Source of the DNA: UBA6927 sp022447855
GTDB lineage: Bacteria > Chloroflexota > Dehalococcoidia > Lucifugimonadales > UBA6927
Direction of reading: 5' to 3'
Assembly (NCBI GenBank): GCA_022447855.1
Contig: JAKUTX010000011.1
Location: 1 to 52,667, forward strand
Length of the DNA: 52,667 bases
The notes below the pieces were generated by a model. The model made no database searches. It saw nothing but the letters and a program-made list of their open reading frames with translations, and was not told the origin of the DNA. Positions 17,449 to 25,687 of the stretch are shown here, in pieces; within the stretch, counting starts at the first letter, position 1; every line of letters begins with the position of its first letter. The position numbers and the translations under genes are program-made.

Positions 17449-19143
17449 CTAAAAAACATCAGGCTCTTTTGAAATTTTATCGAAATCGCTATGAGAATAA
17501 CTACCAAGACTTCGGAAATTATAATCAGAATAGTTTTTGGTCCATAACATTGCAATCTTCAACGCTTTTTTATAACCATTCGAAATTTTTTGAAATTCTT
17601 CAGATTCTAAATCTTGATAATCTTCACTTTTAATTCTCAGAATATCATCATTTTCTTCGGAAAGAATTCTTTTCACCATTTTAAAATCATGAACTTCGTT
17701 CGTATCTTCAGTTTTAACTTTATGAATTATTCTTTGTGCCATTTGAGCAACTGAAATCCTTCCTGTTGCTAGGTCTTCCATCAAAGCTGGATGAATACCA
17801 GGTTTTCCCTCAAGGCTATCAATACCTTTTGCACCACGGCCGTTAATCCAACCCTCCACGTATTCAATCAGCATCCGCGCATTTCTACGAGTACCTTCTT
17901 CAGTAATGGGTCCATCAGGAGCAGAAATTTGAATTGGAAAGTTGTTAGGATCAGACATTTCAGGGCTAGGTTCCCATCCCGAATTCCTTAAATTCTTAAA
18001 TGGATCTGCAGCAGCTTTCATATGGAAAATATGTGCGACCCATGCTCGAATGAATCCTTGATTCGCTTCCCATTCTTTATCTTCACTAATTGATTTTGAT
18101 GCAGTTTCATTAATCAAATCGTCTTTACTCGGTAGGGCAGTAGCCATACCACCAATTGGTACTGCTCCTCTTTTCAAACAAACAGCTACTAATCTTCTAA
18201 AAATATTTGACATAAATTCTGTTGTTTTAATGTCAACTCCAAACCTATCAGGCCAAACAGAATTTGGATCTGACATAGTATATTCTAGAACACTTGCCTT
18301 AAAGTCCCATCTAGCAGCATTTAATCCAGCAGCATATTCTCCTAGAGAAAAAAGAACCTCATCCATAATAAAAACAATGGGTAAAGATTCAACTAATGGG
18401 ATGGCTTTAATCACAGCACCATCAGGATATTTCAAATATGCTTTAGAAAAATCAAAGAAATCTCTATACCATTCTGCTTCATCAATTACTTCCATTTTAG
18501 GCAAATAAAAATATAGACCTTGTCCTCTTTCTACTTGAGCCAAGCCTCCATAATACATTGTAAGAGACATTCCTAAAATCGTTGCAGAAATAGGTTTACC
18601 ATCAATCAGGAGATCATTCTCATCCAAATGAAGACCTCTTTCCCTGTGCATAAAAAATGGCAATTCTCCATCTACCAATTCATATTTCCTATCTCGTACA
18701 GGATTATAAAAACTTAATGTACGTTCAGTCGCTCCTAATCGATTTCTAGCTGCTGACAAAGTATCTACCAGTCTATGACCACCAGCATCCTCATCATCAT
18801 CTAAATACCCTTCAGCCCTTTCTCCTTCGGGGCCTGGGTTTAAAGCATTAATTGCCATATTAGTTATTGAAACAGGTCCAGAGATTTCAATACCAGGTTC
18901 TAAAAGTTGAGCAGGTACTGGCGGTACTTTCCAATCACCTTGATTGATCTCAGATTCTGGAGGTAAAGTAGGCAAGACTCCATTATTAATAGCGTTTTCA
19001 ATCATAGATTGTCGTTTTTTACGAATTGATTGGACTCGAGAAGAAAATTCTTCATGTGCCTTAAGTAGAAAACCCAAAAAGTCTTCAGTCAACAATTCAT
19101 CACCATCAACAGATTTAAAATTTACTCTAGCATCTACAGACAT
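17449..19143 (-). CDS. aceB: Malate synthase (A-type, divergent)
   Basis: The 564-residue enzyme condenses glyoxylate with acetyl-CoA to give malate. The recognisable order is ISGPVSITNMAINALNPG, an acidic DDDEDA segment, FMHRERGLHLDEND (catalytic Arg), YLPKMEVIDEAEWYRDFF, LPIVFIMDEVLF, AAGLNAARWDFKAS, and the C-terminal LMEDLATGRISVAQ with the catalytic-base Asp. The active-site region around the DEDA segment is more divergent than in E. coli AceB. GGAGG lies 9 nt from the ATG. It follows malic enzyme on the same strand after 32 nt. No isocitrate lyase is in the window, so the glyoxylate source is unknown. Confidence 0.88.
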   Translation of the reverse strand: MSVDARVNFKSVDGDELLTEDFLGFLLKAHEEFSSRVQSIRKKRQSMIENAINNGVLPTLPPESEINQGDWKVPPVPAQLLEPGIEISGPVSITNMAINALNPGPEGERAEGYLDDDEDAGGHRLVDTLSAARNRLGATERTLSFYNPVRDRKYELVDGELPFFMHRERGLHLDENDLLIDGKPISATILGMSLTMYYGGLAQVERGQGLYFYLPKMEVIDEAEWYRDFFDFSKAYLKYPDGAVIKAIPLVESLPIVFIMDEVLFSLGEYAAGLNAARWDFKASVLEYTMSDPNSVWPDRFGVDIKTTEFMSNIFRRLVAVCLKRGAVPIGGMATALPSKDDLINETASKSISEDKEWEANQGFIRAWVAHIFHMKAAADPFKNLRNSGWEPSPEMSDPNNFPIQISAPDGPITEEGTRRNARMLIEYVEGWINGRGAKGIDSLEGKPGIHPALMEDLATGRISVAQMAQRIIHKVKTEDTNEVHDFKMVKRILSEENDDILRIKSEDYQDLESEEFQKISNGYKKALKIAMLWTKNYSDYNFRSLGSYSHSDFDKISKEPDVF

Positions 19144-19175
19144 TACACTAAGCCTCCAAAATTTATGAATTGCTA

Positions 19176-20321
19176 CTAGTCATCCCAAGACCCAGCCACT
19201 GCAGCAGCAATAGCAGGAACAACTCTCGGATCTAAAGAATGAGGAATAATTTGTTCTTTCGAAACTTCAGCAACCAAATCAGATAATGCTAAGGCAGCGG
19301 AAATTTTCATTTTATTATTTATTTTTGATGCTCCAACATCAAGTGCACCTCGAAAAATTCCAGGGAATGCCAAAACATTGTTAATTTGATTTGGCAAATC
19401 ACTACGTCCAGTTCCTACTACAGCTGCACCACCAGCAAAAGCGTCTTCTGGAAGAATCTCCGGATCAGGGTTAGCCAGTGCCAAAACTATTGGATCAGGT
19501 GCCATTAATCGAATATGCTCTGCATGCAATAAATCAGAAGTAGACAAACCAATAAAAATGTCAGCATCATTCAGTGCATCAAAAATACTTCCACTTAATC
19601 TTGATTTATTTGTTTTAGAAGCAATTTGTTGTTTTACAGGAGTTAAATTATCTCTGCCTTCAAAAATAGCTCCTTTTGTATCAACTAAAACAAGATCAGT
19701 TACACCAAACTCAAGTAGTAATTCAGCTGTACCAATTGCACTAGCCCCCGCTCCACTAAATACAACCTTACAATCTGATAAATTCTTACCTACTAACTTG
19801 GCAGCATTCAACAATGCTGCAAGGACAACCACTGCAGTACCATGTTGATCATCGTGAAATACTGGAATCCCTAATTCTTGAAGACCCGCTTCAATTTGAA
19901 AGCATTTGGGAGCAGAAATATCTTCCAAAAGCACCCCCCCAAAAGTAGGGGTTAAATTCTTTACAAAAGCAATTATTTCATTTGGATCAGAAGCAGAAAT
20001 ACACAATGGCCAAGCGTCTATACCAGCCAATTCTCTAAACAATATTGCTTTTCCCTCCATTACTGGCATAGCTGCATTCGGTCCAATATCACCAAGCCCT
20101 AATACAGCAGAACCATCAGAAACTACCGCAACCATATTCGCTCGATTCGTATATTTATTGCCTAGTGAAACATCTCGGGCAATTTCTAAACATACACCAG
20201 CTACACCAGGAGTATATGCAGTAGAAAGATCTAAATCTGAAGAAACCGGAACTTTAGAACTCATTGAAATCTTGCCTCTATATTTAGCATGTAATTCCAA
20301 TGCCAATTTTACATAATCCAT
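19176..20321 (-). CDS. Malic enzyme (NAD(P)-dependent, short form)
   Basis: The 381-residue enzyme oxidatively decarboxylates malate to pyruvate. Conserved motifs are STAYTPGVAGVCLEIA, VSDGSAVLGLGDIGP, GVLLEDISAPKCF and IPVFHDDQHGTAVV (metal ligands and catalytic residues). The Rossmann motif VVFSGAGASAIG follows. It lacks the phosphotransacetylase domain of long MaeB proteins. GGAG sits 5 nt before the ATG. It is first in a minus-strand unit with malate synthase. Cofactor preference cannot be assigned. Confidence 0.93.
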   Translation of the reverse strand: MDYVKLALELHAKYRGKISMSSKVPVSSDLDLSTAYTPGVAGVCLEIARDVSLGNKYTNRANMVAVVSDGSAVLGLGDIGPNAAMPVMEGKAILFRELAGIDAWPLCISASDPNEIIAFVKNLTPTFGGVLLEDISAPKCFQIEAGLQELGIPVFHDDQHGTAVVVLAALLNAAKLVGKNLSDCKVVFSGAGASAIGTAELLLEFGVTDLVLVDTKGAIFEGRDNLTPVKQQIASKTNKSRLSGSIFDALNDADIFIGLSTSDLLHAEHIRLMAPDPIVLALANPDPEILPEDAFAGGAAVVGTGRSDLPNQINNVLAFPGIFRGALDVGASKINNKMKISAALALSDLVAEVSKEQIIPHSLDPRVVPAIAAAVAGSWDD

Positions 20322-20379
20322 AAAAGCTCCCGGAAATTATTTGAGTATCAGTAACTATATCAAATGAAATTTTGATAAC

Positions 20380-20397
20380 TATTCAATGTGTTGAATA
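20380..20397. promoter_or_regulatory. Inverted repeat upstream of malic enzyme
   Basis: TATTCAA (20380-20386) and TTGAATA (20391-20397) form perfect 7-bp arms around TGTG. They lie 60-75 nt upstream of the malic enzyme start in the gap to the tRNA cluster. It could be an operator for the malate operon; chance cannot be excluded. Confidence 0.25.
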
Positions 20398-20442
20398 CAG
20401 TGTAGCGACGAAGATCATTTCAGTCAAACTAAAATAGCAGTA

Positions 20443-20519
20443 TGGTGGGCGCTCGAGGACTTGAACCTCGGACCTTCTGTGTGTAAAACAGATGCTCTAG
20501 CCACCTGAGCTAAGCGCCC
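20443..20519 (-). tRNA. tRNA-Val (anticodon UAC), CCA encoded
   Basis: A full cloverleaf is present: acceptor GGGCGCT/AGCGCCC, D-stem GCTC/GAGC, anticodon stem TCTGT/ACAGA with loop TTTACAC (anticodon TAC, decoding GUA), T-stem CGAGG/CCTCG with TTCAAGT, discriminator A and genomic CCA. It is the last member of the minus-strand tRNA cluster. Confidence 0.95.
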
Positions 20520-20574
20520 ATAATTTACTATTCTACATGAAATAGCATGAGGGACCAAATATGTGAATTTAGAG

Positions 20575-20648
20575 CGCGCTTGGCGGGACTCGAACCCACG
20601 GCCTCAGCCTTCGCAGGGCTGCGCTCTATCCATCTGAGCTACAAGCGC
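20575..20648 (-). tRNA. tRNA-Arg (anticodon GCG)
   Basis: The cloverleaf has acceptor GCGCTTG/CAAGCGC, D-stem GCTC/GAGC, anticodon stem CAGCC/GGCTG with loop CTGCGAA (anticodon GCG, reading CGC/CGU), T-stem GTGGG/CCCGC with TTCGAGT, and discriminator G. CCA is not encoded. A20 in the D-loop agrees with arginine identity. Most bacteria use an ACG (inosine) anticodon for this box. Confidence 0.92.
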
Positions 20649-20656
20649 AATTCATT

Positions 20657-20742
20657 TGGTGCCGAAGAAGGGATTTGAACCCCCACATCCTAAAGGATAC
20701 TACGTCCTGAACGTAGCGCGTCTACCATTCCGCCACTTCGGC
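20657..20742 (-). tRNA. tRNA-Leu (anticodon CAG), CCA encoded
   Basis: This is a class II tRNA: acceptor GCCGAAG/CTTCGGC, anticodon stem CTACG/CGTAG with loop TTCAGGA (anticodon CAG, reading CUG), a long variable arm (TATCCTTTAGGATGT), a T-arm with TTCAAAT, discriminator A and genomic CCA. Confidence 0.94.
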
Positions 20743-20861
20743 AATAGTAACATCTATGTATAAATCCGAAAAATTAACGCTTTGATAGTCTATCGCCGAA
20801 CTTTCAACTAAGCAATACTATCTTCGAGCCGAAATATGAATTGCTGTAATAATTTTTATAG

Positions 20862-20935
20862 TGGGCAATACAATACTCGAACTTGTGACCTCTTGGGTAT
20901 GAAGGAAGCGCTCTAAGCAACTGAGCTAACCACCA
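20862..20935 (-). pseudogene. Decayed elongator tRNA-Met-like gene (CAU)
   Basis: The 74-nt tRNA-length sequence has an intact D-arm (GCTC/GAGC) and the loop TTCATAC (anticodon CAT), but damaged stems. The anticodon stem CTTCC/CCAAG has two C-C mismatches. The T-stem ACAAG/ATTGT loses the invariant G53-C61 pair. The acceptor TGGTGGT/ATTGCCC has a T-C first pair and three wobbles. The 3' end reads CTA instead of CCA. The D-loop AGTTGCTTA and CTTCC stem resemble elongator tRNA-Met. A functional highly divergent tRNA is less likely but not excluded. Confidence 0.65.
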
Positions 20936-20959
20936 CGGAAAAGGATAGTCAAAGAAAAA

Positions 20960-21035
20960 TGGTGGCAACGCGTGGATTTGAACCACGGACCTAGCGCTTA
21001 TGAAGCGCCCGCTCTAACCCCTGAGCTACGTTGCC
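20960..21035 (-). tRNA. tRNA with anticodon CAU, probably Ile2 (lysidine), CCA encoded
   Basis: The cloverleaf is perfect: acceptor GGCAACG/CGTTGCC, D-stem GCTC/GAGC, anticodon stem GGCGC/GCGCT with loop TTCATAA (anticodon CAT), T-stem CGTGG/CCACG with TTCAAAT, and genomic CCA. It lacks the initiator hallmarks (C1-A72 mismatch, three G-C pairs in the anticodon stem). The short D-loop AGGGGTTA and the anticodon stem resemble bacterial tRNA-Ile2 (read AUA after lysidine modification) more than elongator Met. The exact isotype is inference. Confidence 0.85.
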
Positions 21036-21080
21036 ATCAAGTAATTCTATCATATTATTCGTAATTAATTTTTAAGAATT

Positions 21081-21109
21081 TTAAAAAAAACCTTCTTTTC
21101 TGCTATACT
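21081..21109 (+). promoter_or_regulatory. purA promoter, extended -10
   Basis: TGC-TATACT with the -10 at 21104-21109 lies 29 nt before the purA ATG. A weak -35 TTAAAA (21081-21086) sits at 17-nt spacing. AGAGAG is the ribosome site. Confidence 0.45.
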
Positions 21110-21138
21110 GAAACTATTAAATCAAAAGAGAGAATTAT

Positions 21139-22440
21139 ATGCCAGGATTTGCTGTTTTAGGCGCACAATGGGGAGACGAGGGTAAAGGTAAAGTTATTGA
21201 CTTTTTGTCAAGAGATGCTGACATCGTTGCTCGATTCTCAGGAGGAAATAATGCAGGCCATACTGTAATCAATGATCAGGGGAAATTCAGTTTCCATCTG
21301 ATTCCATGTGGAGTATTCTGGCCTCAGGCAATCAATATTATTGGAAATGGAGTTGTCCTAGATTTAGATGTTCTACTGAAAGAAATCAATGATTTGAAAA
21401 AGGAAGGGCTTGATTTAATTGGTAGATTGTTGGTCAGTGATAGAGCTCATGTAATCATGCCTCATCATGTTATGTTGGACCGATTAACCGAAACTACAAG
21501 AAGCGGCGGAGCCATTGGAACAACTGGTAAGGGAATAGGTCCTGCATATGCTGAAAAAGCCGCTAGAACAGGAATCAGAACAGCTGACTTACTAGACTTA
21601 GAATCATTATTACCAAGACTTGAATCAATTATGTTACATAATAATGCAATAATTACCAAAGTATATGGTGGAGACCCAATTCCTCTAGATTTTGTATCCA
21701 AAAAATGTTCTGAATGGGCCAATGCAATGAGACCATACATCAAGCCAGTAGAAAAAATTCTCCACGATGCATTAGACCAAGGCAAAAATGTCCTGCTTGA
21801 AGGGGCACAAGGAGCGATGTTAGATCTAGATCACGGCACTTATCCATATGTAACTTCTTCTAATCCGACTATTGGAGGAGCATATACAGGGTTAGGGATT
21901 CATCCAGGAAATATCACTGAAGTTGTTGGAGTATTTAAAGCATATACCACTCGAGTGGGTAGGGGACCTTTCCCTTCGGAATTATTTGATCAGACCGCTA
22001 CAAAAATCAGAAATCTGGCTCAAGAGTTCGGAGTTACTACCGGCCGGCCAAGAAGGGTAGGGTGGTTTGATGCTGTAGCTGCAAGACATAGTGTCAGAAT
22101 TAATGGATATTCATCAGCAACGCTGACCCGATTGGATGTCTTAGATGGTTTTGATACGGTCCAAATTTGTACTGCATATGAACTAGATGGGAAAAAAATT
22201 GATTATTTCCCAGGAGGAGTAGCAACACTCGAAAGATGTTTACCTATATTTGAAGAATGCAAAGGATGGAGCCAACCAACTGCAAGTGCGACTTCATGGG
22301 ATCAAATACCTGAAGAAGCAAAGGCATACGTCACAAAATTACAGACCCTAATTGGAACGCCCATAAGTGTGATATCAACTGGACCAAATAGGAATGAAGC
22401 AATTGAAATGTCAAAAGTTTTCGAATCTGCTCGAAAGTGA
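21139..22440 (+). CDS. purA: Adenylosuccinate synthetase
   Basis: The 433-residue enzyme joins IMP and aspartate using GTP, the first committed step to AMP. The P-loop-like GAQWGDEGKGKVIDFLS is at the N-terminus with catalytic Asp and His in the GGNNAGHTV region. TTGKGIGPAYAEKAAR, LLEGAQGAMLDLDHGTYPYV and TTGRPRRVGWFDAVA complete the family signatures at full length. It has its own promoter after the divergent tRNA cluster and appears monocistronic. Confidence 0.97.
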   Translation: MPGFAVLGAQWGDEGKGKVIDFLSRDADIVARFSGGNNAGHTVINDQGKFSFHLIPCGVFWPQAINIIGNGVVLDLDVLLKEINDLKKEGLDLIGRLLVSDRAHVIMPHHVMLDRLTETTRSGGAIGTTGKGIGPAYAEKAARTGIRTADLLDLESLLPRLESIMLHNNAIITKVYGGDPIPLDFVSKKCSEWANAMRPYIKPVEKILHDALDQGKNVLLEGAQGAMLDLDHGTYPYVTSSNPTIGGAYTGLGIHPGNITEVVGVFKAYTTRVGRGPFPSELFDQTATKIRNLAQEFGVTTGRPRRVGWFDAVAARHSVRINGYSSATLTRLDVLDGFDTVQICTAYELDGKKIDYFPGGVATLERCLPIFEECKGWSQPTASATSWDQIPEEAKAYVTKLQTLIGTPISVISTGPNRNEAIEMSKVFESARK

Positions 22441-22543
22441 TTTCAACCTACTAATATATAAATAGAACCATTCAGAAAATGTCTAAGGTCAATTTTCATT
22501 CATTAATTGACAACAGCACTAACTCAGTAGATGTGAGTCTTAA

Positions 22544-24784
22544 ATGGTTAAATTAAAAGAGAATTCCTTCCAAATAATTCTAGTTTTTCTATCCTTACTT
22601 TTTTGTTTCCGTGTATTCGCTCATTTGGCAATCGTTCTAATTGGTGAAATTGAAGGACTCCCACCACAGTCAGAGTGGTTATCTGGTGCGCTTCCATATA
22701 AATATTTACTAATTACCCAAATAGTAATTATTTTTTTACTATTTAAAGTTTGTTTAGATTTTATTAAACATTCAGGCTTTTTTTTTAGTCCCAATAAATA
22801 TATTGCGAAATTGGTACTTCCATTAGGAATCACGTATTTTGCAATCATGGTCATTAGATACACTATTCGAATGTCACTCTACCCTCAAGAACGATGGTTG
22901 GGCGGATCAATTCCAGTTTTTTTCCATGTTGTATTAGCAGTATTTCTAATTTTACTTGCTTATTACCACATAAATAACTATGAACCCATTAAAACAACTG
23001 AAACATTTACAAAAAGAATTTCTACTAATTTAATAAAATATTTTCTATCGATAATTACAGTAACATTGATAATTCTATGGGTATTACACACGATTTTACC
23101 AACAATAATTTCTCAGAATTTAGGAATTGGCCCACCAGAATTTGCAGTTAGAGCAGAAAAAAATGTAATAATTCCAACTTCTGATGGAATTAACTTATCT
23201 GCAAATATCTATCGTCCAATTAGATCTGGTATGACTCCAACAATATTAGTAAGAATTCCTTACACTGCAAATCTTTATAATTCATATAGAATTGATTTGA
23301 TTTCAAGAATTTGGGCAGAACATGGATTCAATGTAGTAATACAAGGAACCCGCGGAAGAGGACAATCTGAAGGTGAGTATTATCCTTTCAGACATGAACA
23401 CAAAGATGGTTTAGTCACATTAGAATGGATTGGTAAACAATCCTGGTTTAATGGTTCTTTAGGTATGTGGGGAGGATCTTATTTCGGTTATACGCAGTGG
23501 GTTTTAGCAGACCAAAAAAACCCTGGACCTAATACTCTGGGAATCCAAATAGCTAGTACAAATTTTTACGAGATGTTCTATGTTGGAGGAGCTTTTTCAT
23601 TAGAAAGCGCAGTACATTGGGCATTAACTAGTGGTCCTTATGAAGACAAAGAATACTCTCAAGAACAATTTAAACAAGCTATGAATGGCTTCCCAATAAT
23701 CAATGCAGATAACCGAGCTGGTCAAAACATTGAATATTTTGATGAATGGGTTAGTCATACCAAAAATGATGAATTTTGGGAAGAAATTAATAATCGTGAA
23801 ATGATTAAACATCTATCTGGTCCAGTTCATTTAATGTCAGGTTGGTATGACCCATTTCTAGCATCTCAATTAAAAGACTTTGAATTAATCCGGAAACATT
23901 CAGATGAGTATGTTGCCAATGAAACCACATTAATTGTGGGCCCATGGGCTCACGCAAGAGATATTACCCTACCTAGTATGAATAATGCAGACAAATACCG
24001 AATTAGTAGTCTGTCACCAAGCATTAATTGGTTCAACAAACATCTGAAGAAGAAAACGATTCCCAATTCAAATCCAGTGAAAATCTTTGTAATGGGAGAA
24101 AATATTTGGAGAAATGAAACTTCATGGCCCTTAGCAAGAACTGTTTATGAGAAATTTTTCCTTCATAGTATAGGTCATTCCAACAGTATAAATGGCGGTG
24201 GAACATTATCCCAAACAAGTTCTCCATTAGATAAATCAGTTGATGAGTATATTTTCGATCCTGGGAATCCAGTACCATCTATTGGTGGATCAGTACTAGG
24301 TCCTAGATCAGGAATGAAAATCCAAAATTCCGTTGAGGAACGAGATGATGTATTAGTTTATACATCAGATCCACTTCAAAAGAATATGGAAGTGACCGGT
24401 CCAATAAAATTGAATGTTTTTGTTTCAACCTCTGCACCATCAACTGATTTTACTGCAAAGTTAGTGGATGTTCATCCGGACGGATCAGCTTACAATATTT
24501 CTGAAGGAATTCTTAGAATTCCGAAAGGTGAAATAAATAATAATTCTGCCTCAAAAATCACTATCCAATTGTCTCCAACAAGCAACGTATTCTTGAAAAA
24601 CCATCAAATACGACTTGAAATTTCTAGTAGTAATTTTCCAAGATTCGACCTCAATCCAAACACCGGAACATATATTCCACATGAAACAACATATATTTCA
24701 GCGGAACAAAAAATATTCACTGGAAATGAATATGCCTCACATCTTGTTCTACCGATTATTCCTAGAGTTGAAAAAATCCCTTAG
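22544..24784 (+). CDS. CocE/NonD-type (X-Pro dipeptidyl-peptidase S15) hydrolase with N-terminal membrane domain
   Basis: The 746-residue protein has about five hydrophobic helices in residues 1-195 (around 8-30, 50-72, 88-106, 123-143, 168-192). An S15-type alpha/beta hydrolase follows. The catalytic Ser is in GMWGGSYFGYTQW, the Asp is likely in SGWYDPFLASQL and the His in GPWAHARDI. A C-terminal jelly-roll (from ~residue 590, ending near PNTGTYIPHETT) is typical of CocE and glutaryl-7-ACA acylases. Usual family members are ~550-650 residues and soluble or secreted. This one appears membrane-tethered, with the hydrolase probably outside. The substrate (ester, amide or acyl-peptide) is unknown. 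Confidence 0.85.
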   Translation: MVKLKENSFQIILVFLSLLFCFRVFAHLAIVLIGEIEGLPPQSEWLSGALPYKYLLITQIVIIFLLFKVCLDFIKHSGFFFSPNKYIAKLVLPLGITYFAIMVIRYTIRMSLYPQERWLGGSIPVFFHVVLAVFLILLAYYHINNYEPIKTTETFTKRISTNLIKYFLSIITVTLIILWVLHTILPTIISQNLGIGPPEFAVRAEKNVIIPTSDGINLSANIYRPIRSGMTPTILVRIPYTANLYNSYRIDLISRIWAEHGFNVVIQGTRGRGQSEGEYYPFRHEHKDGLVTLEWIGKQSWFNGSLGMWGGSYFGYTQWVLADQKNPGPNTLGIQIASTNFYEMFYVGGAFSLESAVHWALTSGPYEDKEYSQEQFKQAMNGFPIINADNRAGQNIEYFDEWVSHTKNDEFWEEINNREMIKHLSGPVHLMSGWYDPFLASQLKDFELIRKHSDEYVANETTLIVGPWAHARDITLPSMNNADKYRISSLSPSINWFNKHLKKKTIPNSNPVKIFVMGENIWRNETSWPLARTVYEKFFLHSIGHSNSINGGGTLSQTSSPLDKSVDEYIFDPGNPVPSIGGSVLGPRSGMKIQNSVEERDDVLVYTSDPLQKNMEVTGPIKLNVFVSTSAPSTDFTAKLVDVHPDGSAYNISEGILRIPKGEINNNSASKITIQLSPTSNVFLKNHQIRLEISSSNFPRFDLNPNTGTYIPHETTYISAEQKIFTGNEYASHLVLPIIPRVEKIP

Positions 24785-24785
24785 A

Positions 24786-25670
24786 TTATAAATCTATTTC
24801 GTAACGATCTAATAGAACATCAAGTTTTTTGACTGTCTCAGCATCTGGTGGAACCAAAGGCAATCGAGGATCACCAACATTGAATCCAAACTTACCTACA
24901 GCATATTTTACAGGAATGGGACTTGTAATCATGAACAGTCCTTTAAAAATATCTAGCAATCTTAAATGCTCGGAAGCCGCAGACTCAATATCACCTTCCA
25001 ATATCATTCCAATCATGGTACTTATTTGATTACAAACAACATGAGAAGCTACACTAACAATCCCATAGCCTCCCATGCACATTATTGGGAAAGTCTCATC
25101 ATCATTCCCGCTCCAGACATGAAAATCATCTTGAGAGTCTCGTATGATTTGTGCAATTTGAGTTGGATCACTACTAGCTTCTTTAATACCCACAATATTA
25201 TCAATTTCACCCAATTTCAGTGTAGTTTCTGCAGTCATATTCAAGCTAGTTCTACCTGGAACATTATATAGCATGCATGGCAAATTAACATTACCTGCAA
25301 TCGTCTCAAAGTGTCTAATTAAACCATCTTGGGGAGGCTTGTTATAAGAAGGTACAGTCAATAAAAGACCATCAACACCTAATTTTTCAGCCTGTTGACT
25401 TAGTTCAATGCTTTTTGCAGTGTTATTATCAGTTGTGCCTGCAATTACTGACGCAGAATCACCAATTTCTTCTTTAATCTCTGAATATAATCTGAGCTTT
25501 TCATCATTGCTAAGATTAGGAGATTCACCTGTAGTGCCAGTAATTACAAATCCTTGACACCCATTTTCTACCAATCGAGCGGCAAGCTTACGAGCCTCTA
25601 AGTAATCCACATTCCCATTTTTATCAAATGGAGTTATCATCGCTGTAATTAATCTACCGAAATCAACCAT
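24786..25670 (-). CDS. dapA: 4-hydroxy-tetrahydrodipicolinate synthase
   Basis: The 294-residue TIM-barrel aldolase condenses pyruvate with aspartate semialdehyde in lysine/diaminopimelate synthesis. The Schiff-base Lys is in VGIKEASSDPTQI, the Tyr and substrate-carboxylate Arg in LYNVPGRTS, and the TGTTGES motif near residue 44. It contrasts with the second DapA-like protein at 45071, which lacks the YNVPxR Arg. GGAG precedes the ATG. It is the last gene of the dapB-asd-dapA run. Confidence 0.95.
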   Translation of the reverse strand: MVDFGRLITAMITPFDKNGNVDYLEARKLAARLVENGCQGFVITGTTGESPNLSNDEKLRLYSEIKEEIGDSASVIAGTTDNNTAKSIELSQQAEKLGVDGLLLTVPSYNKPPQDGLIRHFETIAGNVNLPCMLYNVPGRTSLNMTAETTLKLGEIDNIVGIKEASSDPTQIAQIIRDSQDDFHVWSGNDDETFPIMCMGGYGIVSVASHVVCNQISTMIGMILEGDIESAASEHLRLLDIFKGLFMITSPIPVKYAVGKFGFNVGDPRLPLVPPDAETVKKLDVLLDRYEIDL

Positions 25671-25687
25671 TGAATTCTCCTAAATCT

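Noticed and set aside
20804..20986. 60-residue minus-strand frame across the tRNA cluster
   Set aside because: It lies over the decayed tRNA-Met copy and part of the CAU tRNA, and has no ribosome site.
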